Shown here piece by piece: positions 1 to 8,290 of a DNA stretch of 64,000 bases. The notes below the pieces were generated by a model. It searched no databases. It was not told where the DNA came from and saw only the letters and a list, made by a program, of their open reading frames with translations. Numbering within the stretch: the stretch's first letter is position 1; each line of letters starts with the position of its first letter. Made by a program: the position numbers and the translations under genes. This DNA is from Rhodococcoides fascians A25f (lineage in GTDB: Bacteria > Actinomycetota > Actinomycetes > Mycobacteriales > Mycobacteriaceae), in contig NZ_CP049744.1 in assembly GCF_000760935.2 (NCBI RefSeq), positions 1,763,501 through 1,827,500 of the forward strand. The letters run 5' to 3'.

Positions 1-44
1 TGGTTCTTTCCGACGCTACCCAGTTCGGAGCCTCCTCAACCGGG

Positions 45-788
45 TCAGGGTCGAACCGCAGCCGTGTGGCACACGCCGATTTCGGTGTATCCCAGCCGCG
101 CGGCGAGGCGTCGGGCAATGGAGTTCTCGGGTCGCGAGCGCCACTGCGGGATCAAGCCCTCGTCGATGGCGTCGTTGGTGGCCAGTCGGCCGACCACCTG
201 AGCGTGACCCCGTCGGCGATGATCCGGGTCGGTCAGGACGCGCATGTCGGCCAGAATCAGCTGCTCTTCCGAGTAGCCGGCCGCGGCGAGGGACCGCGCC
301 GAGTCCGCTGGTCTGTCGTCGCCGAGCAGCGTGAACCAGTTCCGTGAGACGGATTCTCCGAATGCCTCGGCAACGTCGGCATCACTGCACTGCGCCGCCA
401 GGTTGCGGACGTGCACAGCATCGTGGGAGATCAGCGGATCGTGCACATCGATGGAGTGGCCGATGTCCGAGCCGTACGCCAGCGAGTGGGTGCCGATCTC
501 GTAGCGCTCCGAACGGTCGCCGAGAATCGAGGACATCCAGGTTCGGTCCGCACCGGGCCGGCCGGTCATCGAGCGGGAAGCATCCACCGCCCAGGACGGC
601 CCTGCGGTCACAGTGGTCCCGGCCAGTTGCAGCACGGTGATGTTCTCCGTCGACACGAGATGTTCGACGCGGTCGGCGTCGGTGTCGAGGGCCGTGTCGT
701 CCAGGCCCAGTTGTCGACACCAGGCCAGGCGAACGATGTCGAGTTTGTGGGGGTCGAATCGGACGTCGTCGAAGAGGGGGAGATCCAC
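45..788 (-). CDS. GNAT-family N-acetyltransferase
   Basis: A 247-residue protein with a C-terminal GNAT acetyltransferase domain. The acetyl-CoA pyrophosphate-binding signature RRRGHA lies at about residues 191-196 and is followed by the helix expected for motif A; the end (LARLGY-like segment near 230) is typical of motif B. The N-terminal ~140 residues are not recognised and may form a second, degenerate GNAT half, as in double-GNAT proteins. The start is GTG at 788; no better upstream start was seen. It is divergent from the cold-shock gene. The substrate cannot be inferred. Family fairly sure, role unknown. Confidence 0.75.
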   Translation of the reverse strand: MDLPLFDDVRFDPHKLDIVRLAWCRQLGLDDTALDTDADRVEHLVSTENITVLQLAGTTVTAGPSWAVDASRSMTGRPGADRTWMSSILGDRSERYEIGTHSLAYGSDIGHSIDVHDPLISHDAVHVRNLAAQCSDADVAEAFGESVSRNWFTLLGDDRPADSARSLAAAGYSEEQLILADMRVLTDPDHRRRGHAQVVGRLATNDAIDEGLIPQWRSRPENSIARRLAARLGYTEIGVCHTAAVRP

Positions 789-961
789 ATATCGAGACTA
801 GCCATCACGCCTGTGGGCGACGTTCTGGTTTCACCGTCCAAAAGCAATCTTTCGAACTTTTTTGCCCCCGGTGTTTCGCTCAGCGCCGATAGATGGCAGA
901 CTCGCATTTGAGATTAGAGCTTCGACGTGAAGATCTAGCTCGCTTACAGAAGGTTTACAGA

Positions 962-1165
962 ATGACGCAGGGCAGTGTGAAGTGGTTCAACGGCGAAAAG
1001 GGCTTCGGCTTCATCGAGCAGGATGGTGGCGGACCGGACGTTTTCGTTCATTACTCGGAGATTCAGGGTAGCGGCTTCAAGTCGCTCGACGAGGGCCAGC
1101 GCGTGGAGTTCGAGGTGGGCCAGGGTCAGAAGGGCCCCCAGGCTACCGGCGTCCGCGCCATCTGA
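962..1165 (+). CDS. cspA: Cold-shock protein (CspA family)
   Basis: A 67-residue single cold-shock domain that binds single-stranded RNA/DNA and is expected to melt mRNA secondary structure in the cytoplasm. RNP1 is KGFGFI (residues 13-18) and RNP2 is VFVHY (27-31); both are intact. Length matches the family. The ATG at 962 follows an AAGG-type ribosome site; an in-frame ATG at 893 would add 23 unrelated residues and is rejected. The roughly 170-nt gap to the divergent GNAT gene leaves room for a long 5' leader of the kind common for csp mRNAs. A hairpin terminator follows at 1239. Confidence 0.95.
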   Translation: MTQGSVKWFNGEKGFGFIEQDGGGPDVFVHYSEIQGSGFKSLDEGQRVEFEVGQGQKGPQATGVRAI

Positions 1166-1238
1166 TTCAAGCTTCGTAACCCGATTTCTCCTGGCGGAGT
1201 GACCTTCTCGAAGTAATCTCCACCAGAAACTCGGTGAC

Positions 1239-1278
1239 AAGGCCGGATACACGGAAGAAATTCCGAGTATCCGGCCTT
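1239..1278 (+). terminator. Intrinsic terminator-like hairpin after cspA
   Basis: Perfect 12-bp inverted repeat: AAGGCCGGATAC at 1239-1250 and its complement at 1267-1278, with a 16-nt loop, about 75 nt downstream of the cspA stop. A clear U-tract is lacking, as is usual in actinobacteria. Confidence 0.7.
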
Positions 1279-1410
1279 CGTCTGTTCTAGCGGGACATCG
1301 ACTACGGTCGGTGTCCTTTTGCGTTCTCGATAGTGCATGTGTGCAGTATGTCCGTTTGATGCCCAGGTCAGAGCATTGTCCGGGTTGCTCTTCATCGAAC
1401 CATCACCGTA

Positions 1411-1426
1411 TATTCCAACTGGAATA
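1411..1426. promoter_or_regulatory. Palindrome upstream of padR (candidate operator)
   Basis: TATTCCA-AC-TGGAATA: 7-bp arms with a 2-bp centre, AT-rich in a GC-rich background, 30 bp before the padR start. PadR dimers usually bind such dyads and repress their own gene and an adjacent transporter. Binding here is inferred. Confidence 0.5.
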
Positions 1427-1455
1427 ATTCGATTGGGATATCGAGATGGGGGGCG

Positions 1456-2091
1456 ATGCGAGGGGATGCAGTGAATCCGCTGGGGGTCTCGGTCCTCGCC
1501 CTGCTCTCGGAGGGGCCGATGCATCCCTACGAGATGTATCAGCTCCTTCTCGAGCGCAAAGAGGACCGAATCGTCAAGATCCGCCCCGGTTCGCTGTATC
1601 ACGCAGTTGCTCGACTCCACGGGCGGGAGTTGATCACCGAGGTCGGCACCGACCGCGGGGGAAATCGTCCCGAGCGCACGACCTACGAGATCACCCCCGC
1701 CGGTAGGCGGGTCCTCGTCGATCGGCTCGCCGAGATCCTTCGCTCCCCGGTGCGCGAATATCCACAGTTCACCCTCGGCCTGTCCGAGATGCACAACCTA
1801 CCGGCGTCCGAGGCGATCGCGTTGCTCCGTGGGCGCATCGAAGACCTGTCGCTCGAGATCGAGGAACTGTCCGGATTCCAGCTCCTGGCGCGAGAACGCA
1901 AGTCGTCCGAAATCTACTGGGCTGGAATCGATTACACGTACCACATGCTGGCCGCTGAAGTGAAGTGGTTGACGAGCTACATCGATCGCCTCGACAGCGG
2001 CGAGCTCGAGTGGCCGCATGCCATTTCCGCACAGCACGCCACCCTGACCGATCGGCACCGACCACACGACCCCGACACCTCGGGGCACTAG
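1456..2091 (+). CDS. PadR-family transcriptional regulator
   Basis: A 211-residue PadR regulator. The N-terminal winged helix (about residues 8-90) carries the family features: the HPYEMYQLL helix, the PGSLYHAVARL recognition region, and the ERTTYEITPAGRR wing. The C-terminal half (about 100-190) is the helical dimerisation region of PadR-s2 type. Its stop is 9 nt before the start of the MFS pump gene, so the two are almost certainly co-transcribed and PadR probably represses the pump until a toxic ligand releases it. A palindrome at 1411-1426 is a likely operator. The ligand is unknown. Confidence 0.9.
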   Translation: MRGDAVNPLGVSVLALLSEGPMHPYEMYQLLLERKEDRIVKIRPGSLYHAVARLHGRELITEVGTDRGGNRPERTTYEITPAGRRVLVDRLAEILRSPVREYPQFTLGLSEMHNLPASEAIALLRGRIEDLSLEIEELSGFQLLARERKSSEIYWAGIDYTYHMLAAEVKWLTSYIDRLDSGELEWPHAISAQHATLTDRHRPHDPDTSGH

Positions 2092-2100
2092 GAGAGCACA

Positions 2101-3555
2101 ATGAACGCCGTCGAGACCGCGCCGTTGCACAACGACATCAGACCGTGGCCCGCCCTGTGGGCGCTGTGCCTGGGATTCTTCATGATTCTGGTGGACACCA
2201 CCATCGTGGCCGTCGCTCAGCCCGCGATTCTCGCCGGTCTGAACACGGACATCAACAACGTCATCTGGGTCACCAGTGCGTACCTCCTGGCCTACGCCGT
2301 TCCATTACTGGTCACGGGTCGGATGGGTGACAAGTTCGGCCCGAAGAACCTGTACATCGCCGGCCTCGTGCTCTTCACCCTCGCGTCCGTGTGGTGTGGA
2401 CTGTCGGGATCGATCGAGATGCTCATCGCGGCGCGTGCGGTTCAGGGTCTCGGCGCGGCGATGATCACCCCGCAGACGATGGCCGTGATCACTCGTGTGT
2501 TTCCGGCGGAGAAGCGCGGAACTGCGATGGGAGCATGGGGCGCAGTCGCAGGCGTCGCGACGCTCGTCGGGCCGATTCTCGGCGGTGTACTGGTCGACTC
2601 GCTCGGCTGGGAGTGGATCTTCTTCATCAACGTGCCGGTCGGAATTATCGCAATTGCGTTGGCGCTGAAGTTCGTTCCGGTGTTGCCGACCCACGATCAC
2701 AAGTTCGATCTACTGGGCGTTGCGCTCAGTGCCATCGGGCTCTTCTGCATCGTCTTCGGCATTCAGGAAGGTCAGAAGTACGACTGGGGTACCGGCGTCT
2801 GGGTCCTCATCGGTGTGGGGTTGCTCGTCTTCGCGGGGTTCGTCTACTGGCAGTCCGTGAACACCAGCGAGCCGCTGGTGCCTTTGGCACTGTTCCGCGA
2901 CCGGAACTTCTCGCTGTCCAACATCGGTATCGCAGCCATGGGCTTCGCGATGTCCGGCATGATGCTGCCGATCATGTTCTACGCGCAGAGTGTCACCGGT
3001 TTGACGCCTACCCGATCGGCGCTGCTGTTCGTGCCGATGGCGCTGCTCACCGGAATCCTCGCGCCCAATGTCGGCAAGCTCGTCGACAAGACGCATCCCC
3101 GCTACATCGCCGGATCCGGATTGTTCATCCTGGCGGCCGCGCTGCTGTGGTTCGCGTACGAGATGACGCCCACCACCGCGATCTGGAAGCTGCTTCTGCC
3201 CATCGCGGCGATGGGCGTGGCGAACGCGCTGATCTGGTCTCCGTTGGCGGCCACCGCAACTCGTAACCTGCCGATGAGTCAGGCGGGCGCGGGCTCGGGC
3301 ATCTACAACACCACCCGCATGATCGGCTCGGTACTCGGTAGCGCCGGCATCGGCGCGCTCATCCAATCGCGCTTGGCCGCCGAACTACCTACCGGTGGAT
3401 CAGCTTCGGGCGCAAACGAATTCGCCGGCCGCGTCCCCGAAATGCTGCGCGACGGATTCACCACCGCCATGTCGCAGTCGCTGATTCTGCCCGCCGCCGT
3501 GCTGATCGTCGGCATGATCGCGGTCTGCTTCTACGCCCGGCCCGCGTTCAAGTAA
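2101..3555 (+). CDS. DHA2-family MFS drug:H+ antiporter
   Basis: A 484-residue membrane transporter of the 14-helix EmrB/QacA (DHA2) type, exporting drugs or toxic organics in exchange for protons. Visible motifs: D1-like MILVDTTIVAVAQPAI (about 28-43), motif A GRMGDKFGPK (73-82), motif B with RAVQGLGAA (112-120), and motif C GPILGGVLVDSLGW (157-170). Length fits the family. An AGGAGAG ribosome site overlaps the padR stop and ATG 2101 is the obvious start. It is the second gene of a padR-pump operon and likely PadR-repressed. The substrate cannot be read from sequence. Confidence 0.92.
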   Translation: MNAVETAPLHNDIRPWPALWALCLGFFMILVDTTIVAVAQPAILAGLNTDINNVIWVTSAYLLAYAVPLLVTGRMGDKFGPKNLYIAGLVLFTLASVWCGLSGSIEMLIAARAVQGLGAAMITPQTMAVITRVFPAEKRGTAMGAWGAVAGVATLVGPILGGVLVDSLGWEWIFFINVPVGIIAIALALKFVPVLPTHDHKFDLLGVALSAIGLFCIVFGIQEGQKYDWGTGVWVLIGVGLLVFAGFVYWQSVNTSEPLVPLALFRDRNFSLSNIGIAAMGFAMSGMMLPIMFYAQSVTGLTPTRSALLFVPMALLTGILAPNVGKLVDKTHPRYIAGSGLFILAAALLWFAYEMTPTTAIWKLLLPIAAMGVANALIWSPLAATATRNLPMSQAGAGSGIYNTTRMIGSVLGSAGIGALIQSRLAAELPTGGSASGANEFAGRVPEMLRDGFTTAMSQSLILPAAVLIVGMIAVCFYARPAFK

Positions 3556-3564
3556 GTGCCTGCG

Positions 3565-3645
3565 GCAGTGGTGTGGCTCCGATCCCTGGTCGCTCCGCAG
3601 GCTCCGCTCCTGTGTGCCCCTTGCGGCACATAACCACACCACTGC
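3565..3645. repeat. Inverted-repeat-bounded intergenic element after the MFS gene
   Basis: Perfect 12-bp arms, GCAGTGGTGTGG (3565-3576) and CCACACCACTGC (3634-3645), bracket 57 nt that contain a diverged copy of the dispersed GGTCG-CTCCGCAGGCTCC repeat (3588-3610) and an inner TGTGCC/GGCACA hairpin (3613-3630). It may serve as a terminator for the convergent MFS and acyl-CoA dehydrogenase genes, or be a small mobile-type element. No target duplication is evident. Confidence 0.5.
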
Positions 3646-3679
3646 TCATCGGGTCGTTCCGCAGGCTCCACTCCTACGC
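3646..3679. repeat. Dispersed intergenic repeat, copy 2
   Basis: A 34-bp stretch identical to 51507-51540; its 23-bp core, starting GGTCGTTCCGCAGG at 3652, also recurs exactly at 9635-9657 and in diverged form at 3588-3610. All copies are intergenic. Function unknown. Confidence 0.8.
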
Positions 3680-3687
3680 GAAGTGCA

Positions 3688-4833
3688 CTACAGGCCCAGA
3701 TCCCGGCCGATCAGTTCCTTCATGATTTCGTTCGATCCGGCCCAGATCTTCGTCACGCGAGCGTCTTTCCAGGCGCGGGCGGCGCGGTATTCGTTCATGA
3801 ATCCGTAGCCGCCGTGCAACTGGACGCAGTGGTCGAGGATTTCGTTCTGCACCTGCGAGCTCCACCACTTCGCCTTGGCTGCGTCGATGGCGGTCAGCTC
3901 TCCGATTCCGTGGGCGGCGATGCAGTTGTCGATGTACGCCTGTGCCACATCGAGTTTGGTGACGAGCTCGGCGAGCAGAAACTTGTTCCACTGCAACGAG
4001 CCGATCTGCTGACCGAATGCCTTGCGGTCCTTGGCGTACTGCAGCGTCTCCTCCAGAATGGGGCGGACGTGTCCGAGGTTGGCCACCGAGCAGCTGATGC
4101 GTTCCTGGGGGAGCAGCTGCATCATGTGGATGAAGCCGCCGTCGAATTCGCCGATCATGTTCGAGCTCGGCACCCGCACGTTCTCGAAGAACAATTCGGC
4201 AGTGTCGGATTCGGGCTGACCGACCTTGTCGAGCTTGCGGCCGCGAGAGAACCCTTCGGTGCCGTTCTCGACGGCGAAGAGCGTGATGCCCTTGGCCTTC
4301 TTCTCCGGCGTCGTACGAGTCGCGACGATGACGAGATCGGCGGAGTTGCCGTTGGTGATGAAGGTCTTGGATCCGTTGATGATGAAGTCGTCGCCGTCCT
4401 TGACGGCGGTGGTCTTCAGCGCGGCCAGGTCGGAGCCACCGGACGGCTCAGTCATGGCGATCGCGGTGAGGATCTCGCCGCTGCAGAAGCCGGGCAGCCA
4501 ACGCTTCTTCTGCTCCTCGGTGGTGAGCTTGACGAGATACGGAGCCACGATGTCCACGTGAATACCGAAGCACGACGCCACCGCGGCACTCGAGCGGGCG
4601 AGTTCCTCGGCGAGGACGGCGTTGAATCGGTAGTCCTCGGCTCCACTGCCGCCGTATTCCTCCGGTACTTCGAGCCCGAGGAAGCCGTTGCGTCCTGCTT
4701 CGAGCCAGATCTCGCGGTCGATGTACCGCTGTTCGACGAGCTTCTCCTCGACCGGGGTGATGGTTCGGGTGACGAACTCGCGCACCGATGCACGGAAGTC
4801 CTCGTGATCGGCCTCGAACAGGCTGCGCTTCAT
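3688..4833 (-). CDS. Acyl-CoA dehydrogenase
   Basis: A complete 381-residue flavoenzyme that oxidises an acyl-CoA to the trans-2-enoyl-CoA, passing electrons to ETF. The first signature segment (AMTEPSGGSDLAAL, about 127-139) and the C-terminal HGGYGFMNEY region are intact. The MCAD-type catalytic Glu near the C-terminus is replaced (KIWAGSNE), but a Glu at about 244 (LPQERIS) sits where isovaleryl- and long-chain enzymes keep their base, so it is probably active on branched or long chains. ATG 4833 has a GAGAGGAA ribosome site. It is divergent from an enoyl-CoA hydratase, sharing an 89-bp promoter region with a TACC-type dyad. Confidence 0.9.
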   Translation of the reverse strand: MKRSLFEADHEDFRASVREFVTRTITPVEEKLVEQRYIDREIWLEAGRNGFLGLEVPEEYGGSGAEDYRFNAVLAEELARSSAAVASCFGIHVDIVAPYLVKLTTEEQKKRWLPGFCSGEILTAIAMTEPSGGSDLAALKTTAVKDGDDFIINGSKTFITNGNSADLVIVATRTTPEKKAKGITLFAVENGTEGFSRGRKLDKVGQPESDTAELFFENVRVPSSNMIGEFDGGFIHMMQLLPQERISCSVANLGHVRPILEETLQYAKDRKAFGQQIGSLQWNKFLLAELVTKLDVAQAYIDNCIAAHGIGELTAIDAAKAKWWSSQVQNEILDHCVQLHGGYGFMNEYRAARAWKDARVTKIWAGSNEIMKELIGRDLGL

Positions 4834-4874
4834 GTATGTGTTCCTCTCGGTAACGGTGACTTACCTGCGCACAA

Positions 4875-4886
4875 TACTCGCTGGTA
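4875..4886. promoter_or_regulatory. 12-bp TACC...GTA dyad between fatty-acid genes
   Basis: TACTCGCTGGTA; the other strand reads TACCAGCGAGTA. It fits the consensus TACC-N-G-N-S-R-GTA also found at 26786, 51681, 51702, 51758 and 51773. It lies between the divergent acyl-CoA dehydrogenase and enoyl-CoA hydratase starts. Probably a TetR-type operator; the regulator is not identified. Confidence 0.6.
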
Positions 4887-4922
4887 ACAACCGTCCGAGA
4901 CGGGTGTGGCACTATGCGAACC

Positions 4923-5714
4923 ATGGCTGACGCACCCACTTCGCTCGTCCGATCCACCACCGATGCCGGCGCAGAGATCGCTGTGCTCACCTTCGACCAC
5001 GGTCCGCTCAACCTCTTCGACCAGGCCATGTTCGACGCGGTGGCCGCCGATATCGCCGATCTCGTCGCCAGTCCGCCCCGTGCAGTGCTGCTGCGCGCCG
5101 AGGGCAAGGTGAACTCGGCGGGCGTCGACGTGCACGTGTTCCAGGGTCTGTCCGCTGCGCAGGGTGCCGATCTGTGGCGTGGTTTGTTTGCCGACATCGC
5201 GCATCCGCTCGAAGCTCTGCCCTGCCCGGTGATCTACGCCGCGCACGGGTTGACGCTCACCGCGGCGTTCGAGATCTCGTTGGCCTGCGACATCATCCTC
5301 GCCGGTCCCAAGGCCAAGTTCGGTCTGGTCGAGACCGTCGTCGGGTTGACGCCGTCGATGGGTGGACCGCAGCGTCTGGCCGAGCGTGCCGGTTCGGGTC
5401 GGGCTCGCGAGCTCGTCATGACCGGAGATCTGTACGACGCGCAGACGCTGAAGGAGTGGGGCGTGGTCAATCAGATCCACGACGACGTCGACGCGGCGGC
5501 CCTCGCGCTGACCCATCGACTGGCCGACGGCCCCACCGTCGCGCACGCGGCAACCAAACAGATTGTGGCAGCGTGGCGTTCCGGTGGCGTGGCCCACGCG
5601 GACGAGATCACCTCGGAGGTCTCGGGCGCATTGTTCGAGACCGAGGATCTGCGCGGCGCGGTCGCGAGCTTCCTCGAGGTCGGCCCGGGTAAGGCGACGT
5701 ACACGGGCAAGTAG
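4923..5714 (+). CDS. Enoyl-CoA hydratase/isomerase family protein
   Basis: A crotonase-fold protein of 263 residues from ATG 4923 (an in-frame ATG at 4914 would add three). Numbered from 4914, the two glutamates that act in hydratases are present: E120 in TAAFEISLACD and E140 in GLVETVVGLTP. The oxyanion-hole segment at 68-73 reads NSAGVD. The usual glycine-rich GxxxGGG loop is changed to HGLTLTAAFE, so substrate or activity may be atypical. Probably hydrates or isomerises an enoyl-CoA made by the divergent acyl-CoA dehydrogenase. The downstream deaminase gene starts 10 nt later and could be co-transcribed. Confidence 0.85.
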   Translation: MADAPTSLVRSTTDAGAEIAVLTFDHGPLNLFDQAMFDAVAADIADLVASPPRAVLLRAEGKVNSAGVDVHVFQGLSAAQGADLWRGLFADIAHPLEALPCPVIYAAHGLTLTAAFEISLACDIILAGPKAKFGLVETVVGLTPSMGGPQRLAERAGSGRARELVMTGDLYDAQTLKEWGVVNQIHDDVDAAALALTHRLADGPTVAHAATKQIVAAWRSGGVAHADEITSEVSGALFETEDLRGAVASFLEVGPGKATYTGK

Positions 5715-5724
5715 AATCGTATGA

Positions 5725-6666
5725 GTGAGTAACGATCAGCTGGCCGAACTGCACCTGCACATCGAAGGGTCGCTCGAACCTCCGCTGATCTTCGATCTTG
5801 CCGAGCGCAACGCAATCACGCTGCCGTACAACGATATAGACGAACTACGCGCGAAGTACGAGTTCACGGACCTGCAGTCCTTCCTCGATCTGTACTACGC
5901 GAACATGGCCGTGTTGCAGACCGCCGAGGATTTCGCCGATCTGGCCCGGGCGTACTTCCGCCGCACCGCGCAGGCCGGGGTGACGCACGCGGAGATCTTC
6001 TTCGACCCGCAGGCGCACACCGAGCGCGGTGTACCGCTCCAGGCCGTCGTCGAGGGATTGGCCGACGCGTGTGCGACCAGTGAGCGCGAATTCGGCGTCA
6101 CCAGTGGGCTGATCGCGTCGATTCTGCGCGACAAGCCGGTACTGCACGCGAATCAACTGCTCGACGACCTGTTGGCGATGCAGGCTCCGATCATCGGCCT
6201 CGGTCTCGATTCCGCCGAAGTGGGCTACCCGCCGTCGCTGTTCGTCGATGTGTTCGCCAAGGCACGCGCCGAGGGTTTGCACGTGGTGGCTCACGCCGGT
6301 GAGGAAGGCCCGCCCGACTACATCTGGCAGGCACTGGATCTGCTGAAGGTCGAGCGCATCGATCATGGGGTTCGGTGCCTGGAAGACGAGGCACTGGTGA
6401 ATCGACTTGTCGAGGAACAGATTCCGCTCACCGTCTGCCCGCTGTCCAATGTCCGGCTCAAGGTGATCGACAACGTCGAGCAGCTGCCGTTGCGGCAGAT
6501 GCTCGAGCGCGGCCTGTCGGTGTCGATCAATTCCGACGATCCCGCCTACTTCGGCGGCTACGTCGACGACAACTTCTCTGCCCTCGAAGCGGGAATGGGC
6601 CTCACCGCGGCCGAGCGAAAGCAATTGGCCGAGAACTCGATTCGCGCGAGCTTCAGCACCTTGTAG
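5725..6666 (+). CDS. Adenine/adenosine deaminase-like amidohydrolase
   Basis: A 313-residue zinc TIM-barrel deaminase expected to convert adenine to hypoxanthine or adenosine to inosine (purine salvage, cytoplasm). Metal and catalytic residues: H10 and H12 (HLHIEG), H190 with the following AGEEGPP, H214 (RIDHGVR), and D271-D272 (NSDDPAYFGGY). The FFDPQAHTERGVP and SDDPAYFGGY segments resemble the bacterial type-2 subgroup, several members of which prefer adenine. The C-terminus stops at ...RASFSTL, some 15-20 residues earlier than usual. Start is GTG 5725. Its stop is one nucleotide from the convergent molybdoenzyme stop. Confidence 0.85.
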   Translation: MSNDQLAELHLHIEGSLEPPLIFDLAERNAITLPYNDIDELRAKYEFTDLQSFLDLYYANMAVLQTAEDFADLARAYFRRTAQAGVTHAEIFFDPQAHTERGVPLQAVVEGLADACATSEREFGVTSGLIASILRDKPVLHANQLLDDLLAMQAPIIGLGLDSAEVGYPPSLFVDVFAKARAEGLHVVAHAGEEGPPDYIWQALDLLKVERIDHGVRCLEDEALVNRLVEEQIPLTVCPLSNVRLKVIDNVEQLPLRQMLERGLSVSINSDDPAYFGGYVDDNFSALEAGMGLTAAERKQLAENSIRASFSTL

Positions 6667-6667
6667 A

Positions 6668-8155
6668 TCAGTTCGCCGTCACCGAGATCTTCGGGTAGCC
6701 GGTGGCTCCGTCGGGAACGGTGTCGGCGGTCTTGTTGGTCTGCAGTTCTCCGGCAGAGTTGGTGGCGCGGGCTCGGATGGAATGCTGGCCCGCAGCCAGA
6801 TCGAGCTCGACCGTCCATTGCCGCCAGGTGTCCTTGGAGTACTCCTCCGAGAGCGTGGCCGGCACCCAATTGCCCTCGTCCACCTGCACTTCCACGCCCT
6901 CGATACCGGTGTGCTGATTCCAGGCGACGCCCGCGACTACCGACTTCCCGGCGGGCACCGAGCTGCCCGATCGCGGGGTGTCGATGCGCGAGGCGGTCTT
7001 GATCGGTCCTAGAGCGCCCCAGCCTCGATCGGTCCAATACGCCGTCACCGTGTCGAAGCGGGTGATCTCGATGTCGGTGACCCATTTGGTCGCCGAGACG
7101 TATCCGTACAGACCCGGAACGACGAGCCGCGCCGGGTAGCCGTGCTCGACGGGCAGCGGTGCACCGTTCATCCCCACCGCCAGTAAGGCATCGCGGCCGT
7201 CGAGCAGAACCTCCAGGGGAGTGCCCGCGGTGAAGGCGTCACTGCTCGACGACAGAGCCATGTCGGCATCCGGCGAAATGCCTGCTTCCTCGAGAATGTC
7301 CTCGAGCGGGTAGCCGATCCACGTCGCGTTGCCCACGAGGTCGCCGCCGACGATGTTCGACACACAGGTCAGGGTGACCGTCTTCTCGACGGCCTGGCGC
7401 TGCGCCAGATCGGCGAACGTCAGCTCGATCTCGCGGTCGACCATGCCGTGTATCCGCAGCGACCACGTATCCGACGCCACCCGCGGCACGACCAACGCGG
7501 TATCGATGCGGTAGAAGTCCTCGTTCGGGGTGATGTACGACGCGAGGCCGTCGATCTGCAGATCTGCCCCGGCCGGTATCGGGGGCTGCGGCGTCGGGGT
7601 CGGAAGCATGAAGCCGAGTCGATCGGCGGTGACGGCGCGCGCCGAGGTGAGCATCCGTCCGGCCGTCCCGGCGACCACACCGAGTACCGCGGCACCGGCG
7701 GCGAGGGTCAGGAAGCTGCGACGGTTCATGCCCTCGGTCGCCGGGGTGGCGGCTCCGATGAGGGCGTGCAGCACGACGATGGCGACGATGACGCCGCCGA
7801 TGGTCGGGACTGCGTAGAAGGCCGTTGCGTCGGGTCGCGTCACCGCCGCGAGTACGCCGAGAACGCCCAGTGCTGCGAACACCACAGCACCGATCGGTTT
7901 GCGGGCGATGCCTGCTGCGGCGGCGATAGCAGCGATCACCACGGCCATGCCGACGAACAGGGCGAGCTTGTCGGAGGTGCCGAACGTGTCGATGGCCCAT
8001 TCACGGATCGGGGCCGGACTGTTGTCGACGGCCGAGGACCCGACGGCCGTCAGTGGCGACGAGTTCGGTCCGATGGGGACGGCGATCAATTCACCGACAC
8101 CGAGGACGACTCCGGCGGCGATGATGCCGGACAGCGCGCGTTTACCTGTGCTCAC
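6668..8155 (-). CDS. Membrane sulfite-oxidase-family molybdopterin oxidoreductase
   Basis: A 495-residue fusion of a multi-helix membrane region with a sulfite-oxidase-fold molybdopterin domain. About four hydrophobic segments (residues ~6-25, 60-80, 88-106, 112-132) precede a twin-arginine-like NRRSFLTLAAG stretch near 145 and a further hydrophobic segment. The molybdenum-ligating Cys is in TLTCVSN near 264, followed by GYPARLVVPGLYGY, and a C-terminal Mo-co dimerisation domain (about 390-495). Likely an extracytoplasmic oxidoreductase anchored in the membrane; the substrate is unknown. GTG 8155 is chosen because GGAGCGA lies just upstream; an in-frame extension to 8233 lacks such support. 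Confidence 0.85.
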   Translation of the reverse strand: MSTGKRALSGIIAAGVVLGVGELIAVPIGPNSSPLTAVGSSAVDNSPAPIREWAIDTFGTSDKLALFVGMAVVIAAIAAAAGIARKPIGAVVFAALGVLGVLAAVTRPDATAFYAVPTIGGVIVAIVVLHALIGAATPATEGMNRRSFLTLAAGAAVLGVVAGTAGRMLTSARAVTADRLGFMLPTPTPQPPIPAGADLQIDGLASYITPNEDFYRIDTALVVPRVASDTWSLRIHGMVDREIELTFADLAQRQAVEKTVTLTCVSNIVGGDLVGNATWIGYPLEDILEEAGISPDADMALSSSSDAFTAGTPLEVLLDGRDALLAVGMNGAPLPVEHGYPARLVVPGLYGYVSATKWVTDIEITRFDTVTAYWTDRGWGALGPIKTASRIDTPRSGSSVPAGKSVVAGVAWNQHTGIEGVEVQVDEGNWVPATLSEEYSKDTWRQWTVELDLAAGQHSIRARATNSAGELQTNKTADTVPDGATGYPKISVTAN

Positions 8156-8290
8156 TCGCTCCAATGTAAGCGTGCGCGGAGTGGCTGCGTGCACGGGACG
8201 CTCCACTCGAGGCGTTGGCCTGGGGAAACCCACTCCGAGGTCGCAGGAGTGGAGCAGAAATTGCGCCGCAACGTTACGCCGGTCGACCGC

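Noticed and set aside
893..961. Longer cold-shock reading frame starting 69 nt upstream
   Set aside because: The extra 23 residues do not resemble any cold-shock domain and a ribosome site sits just before the ATG at 962.
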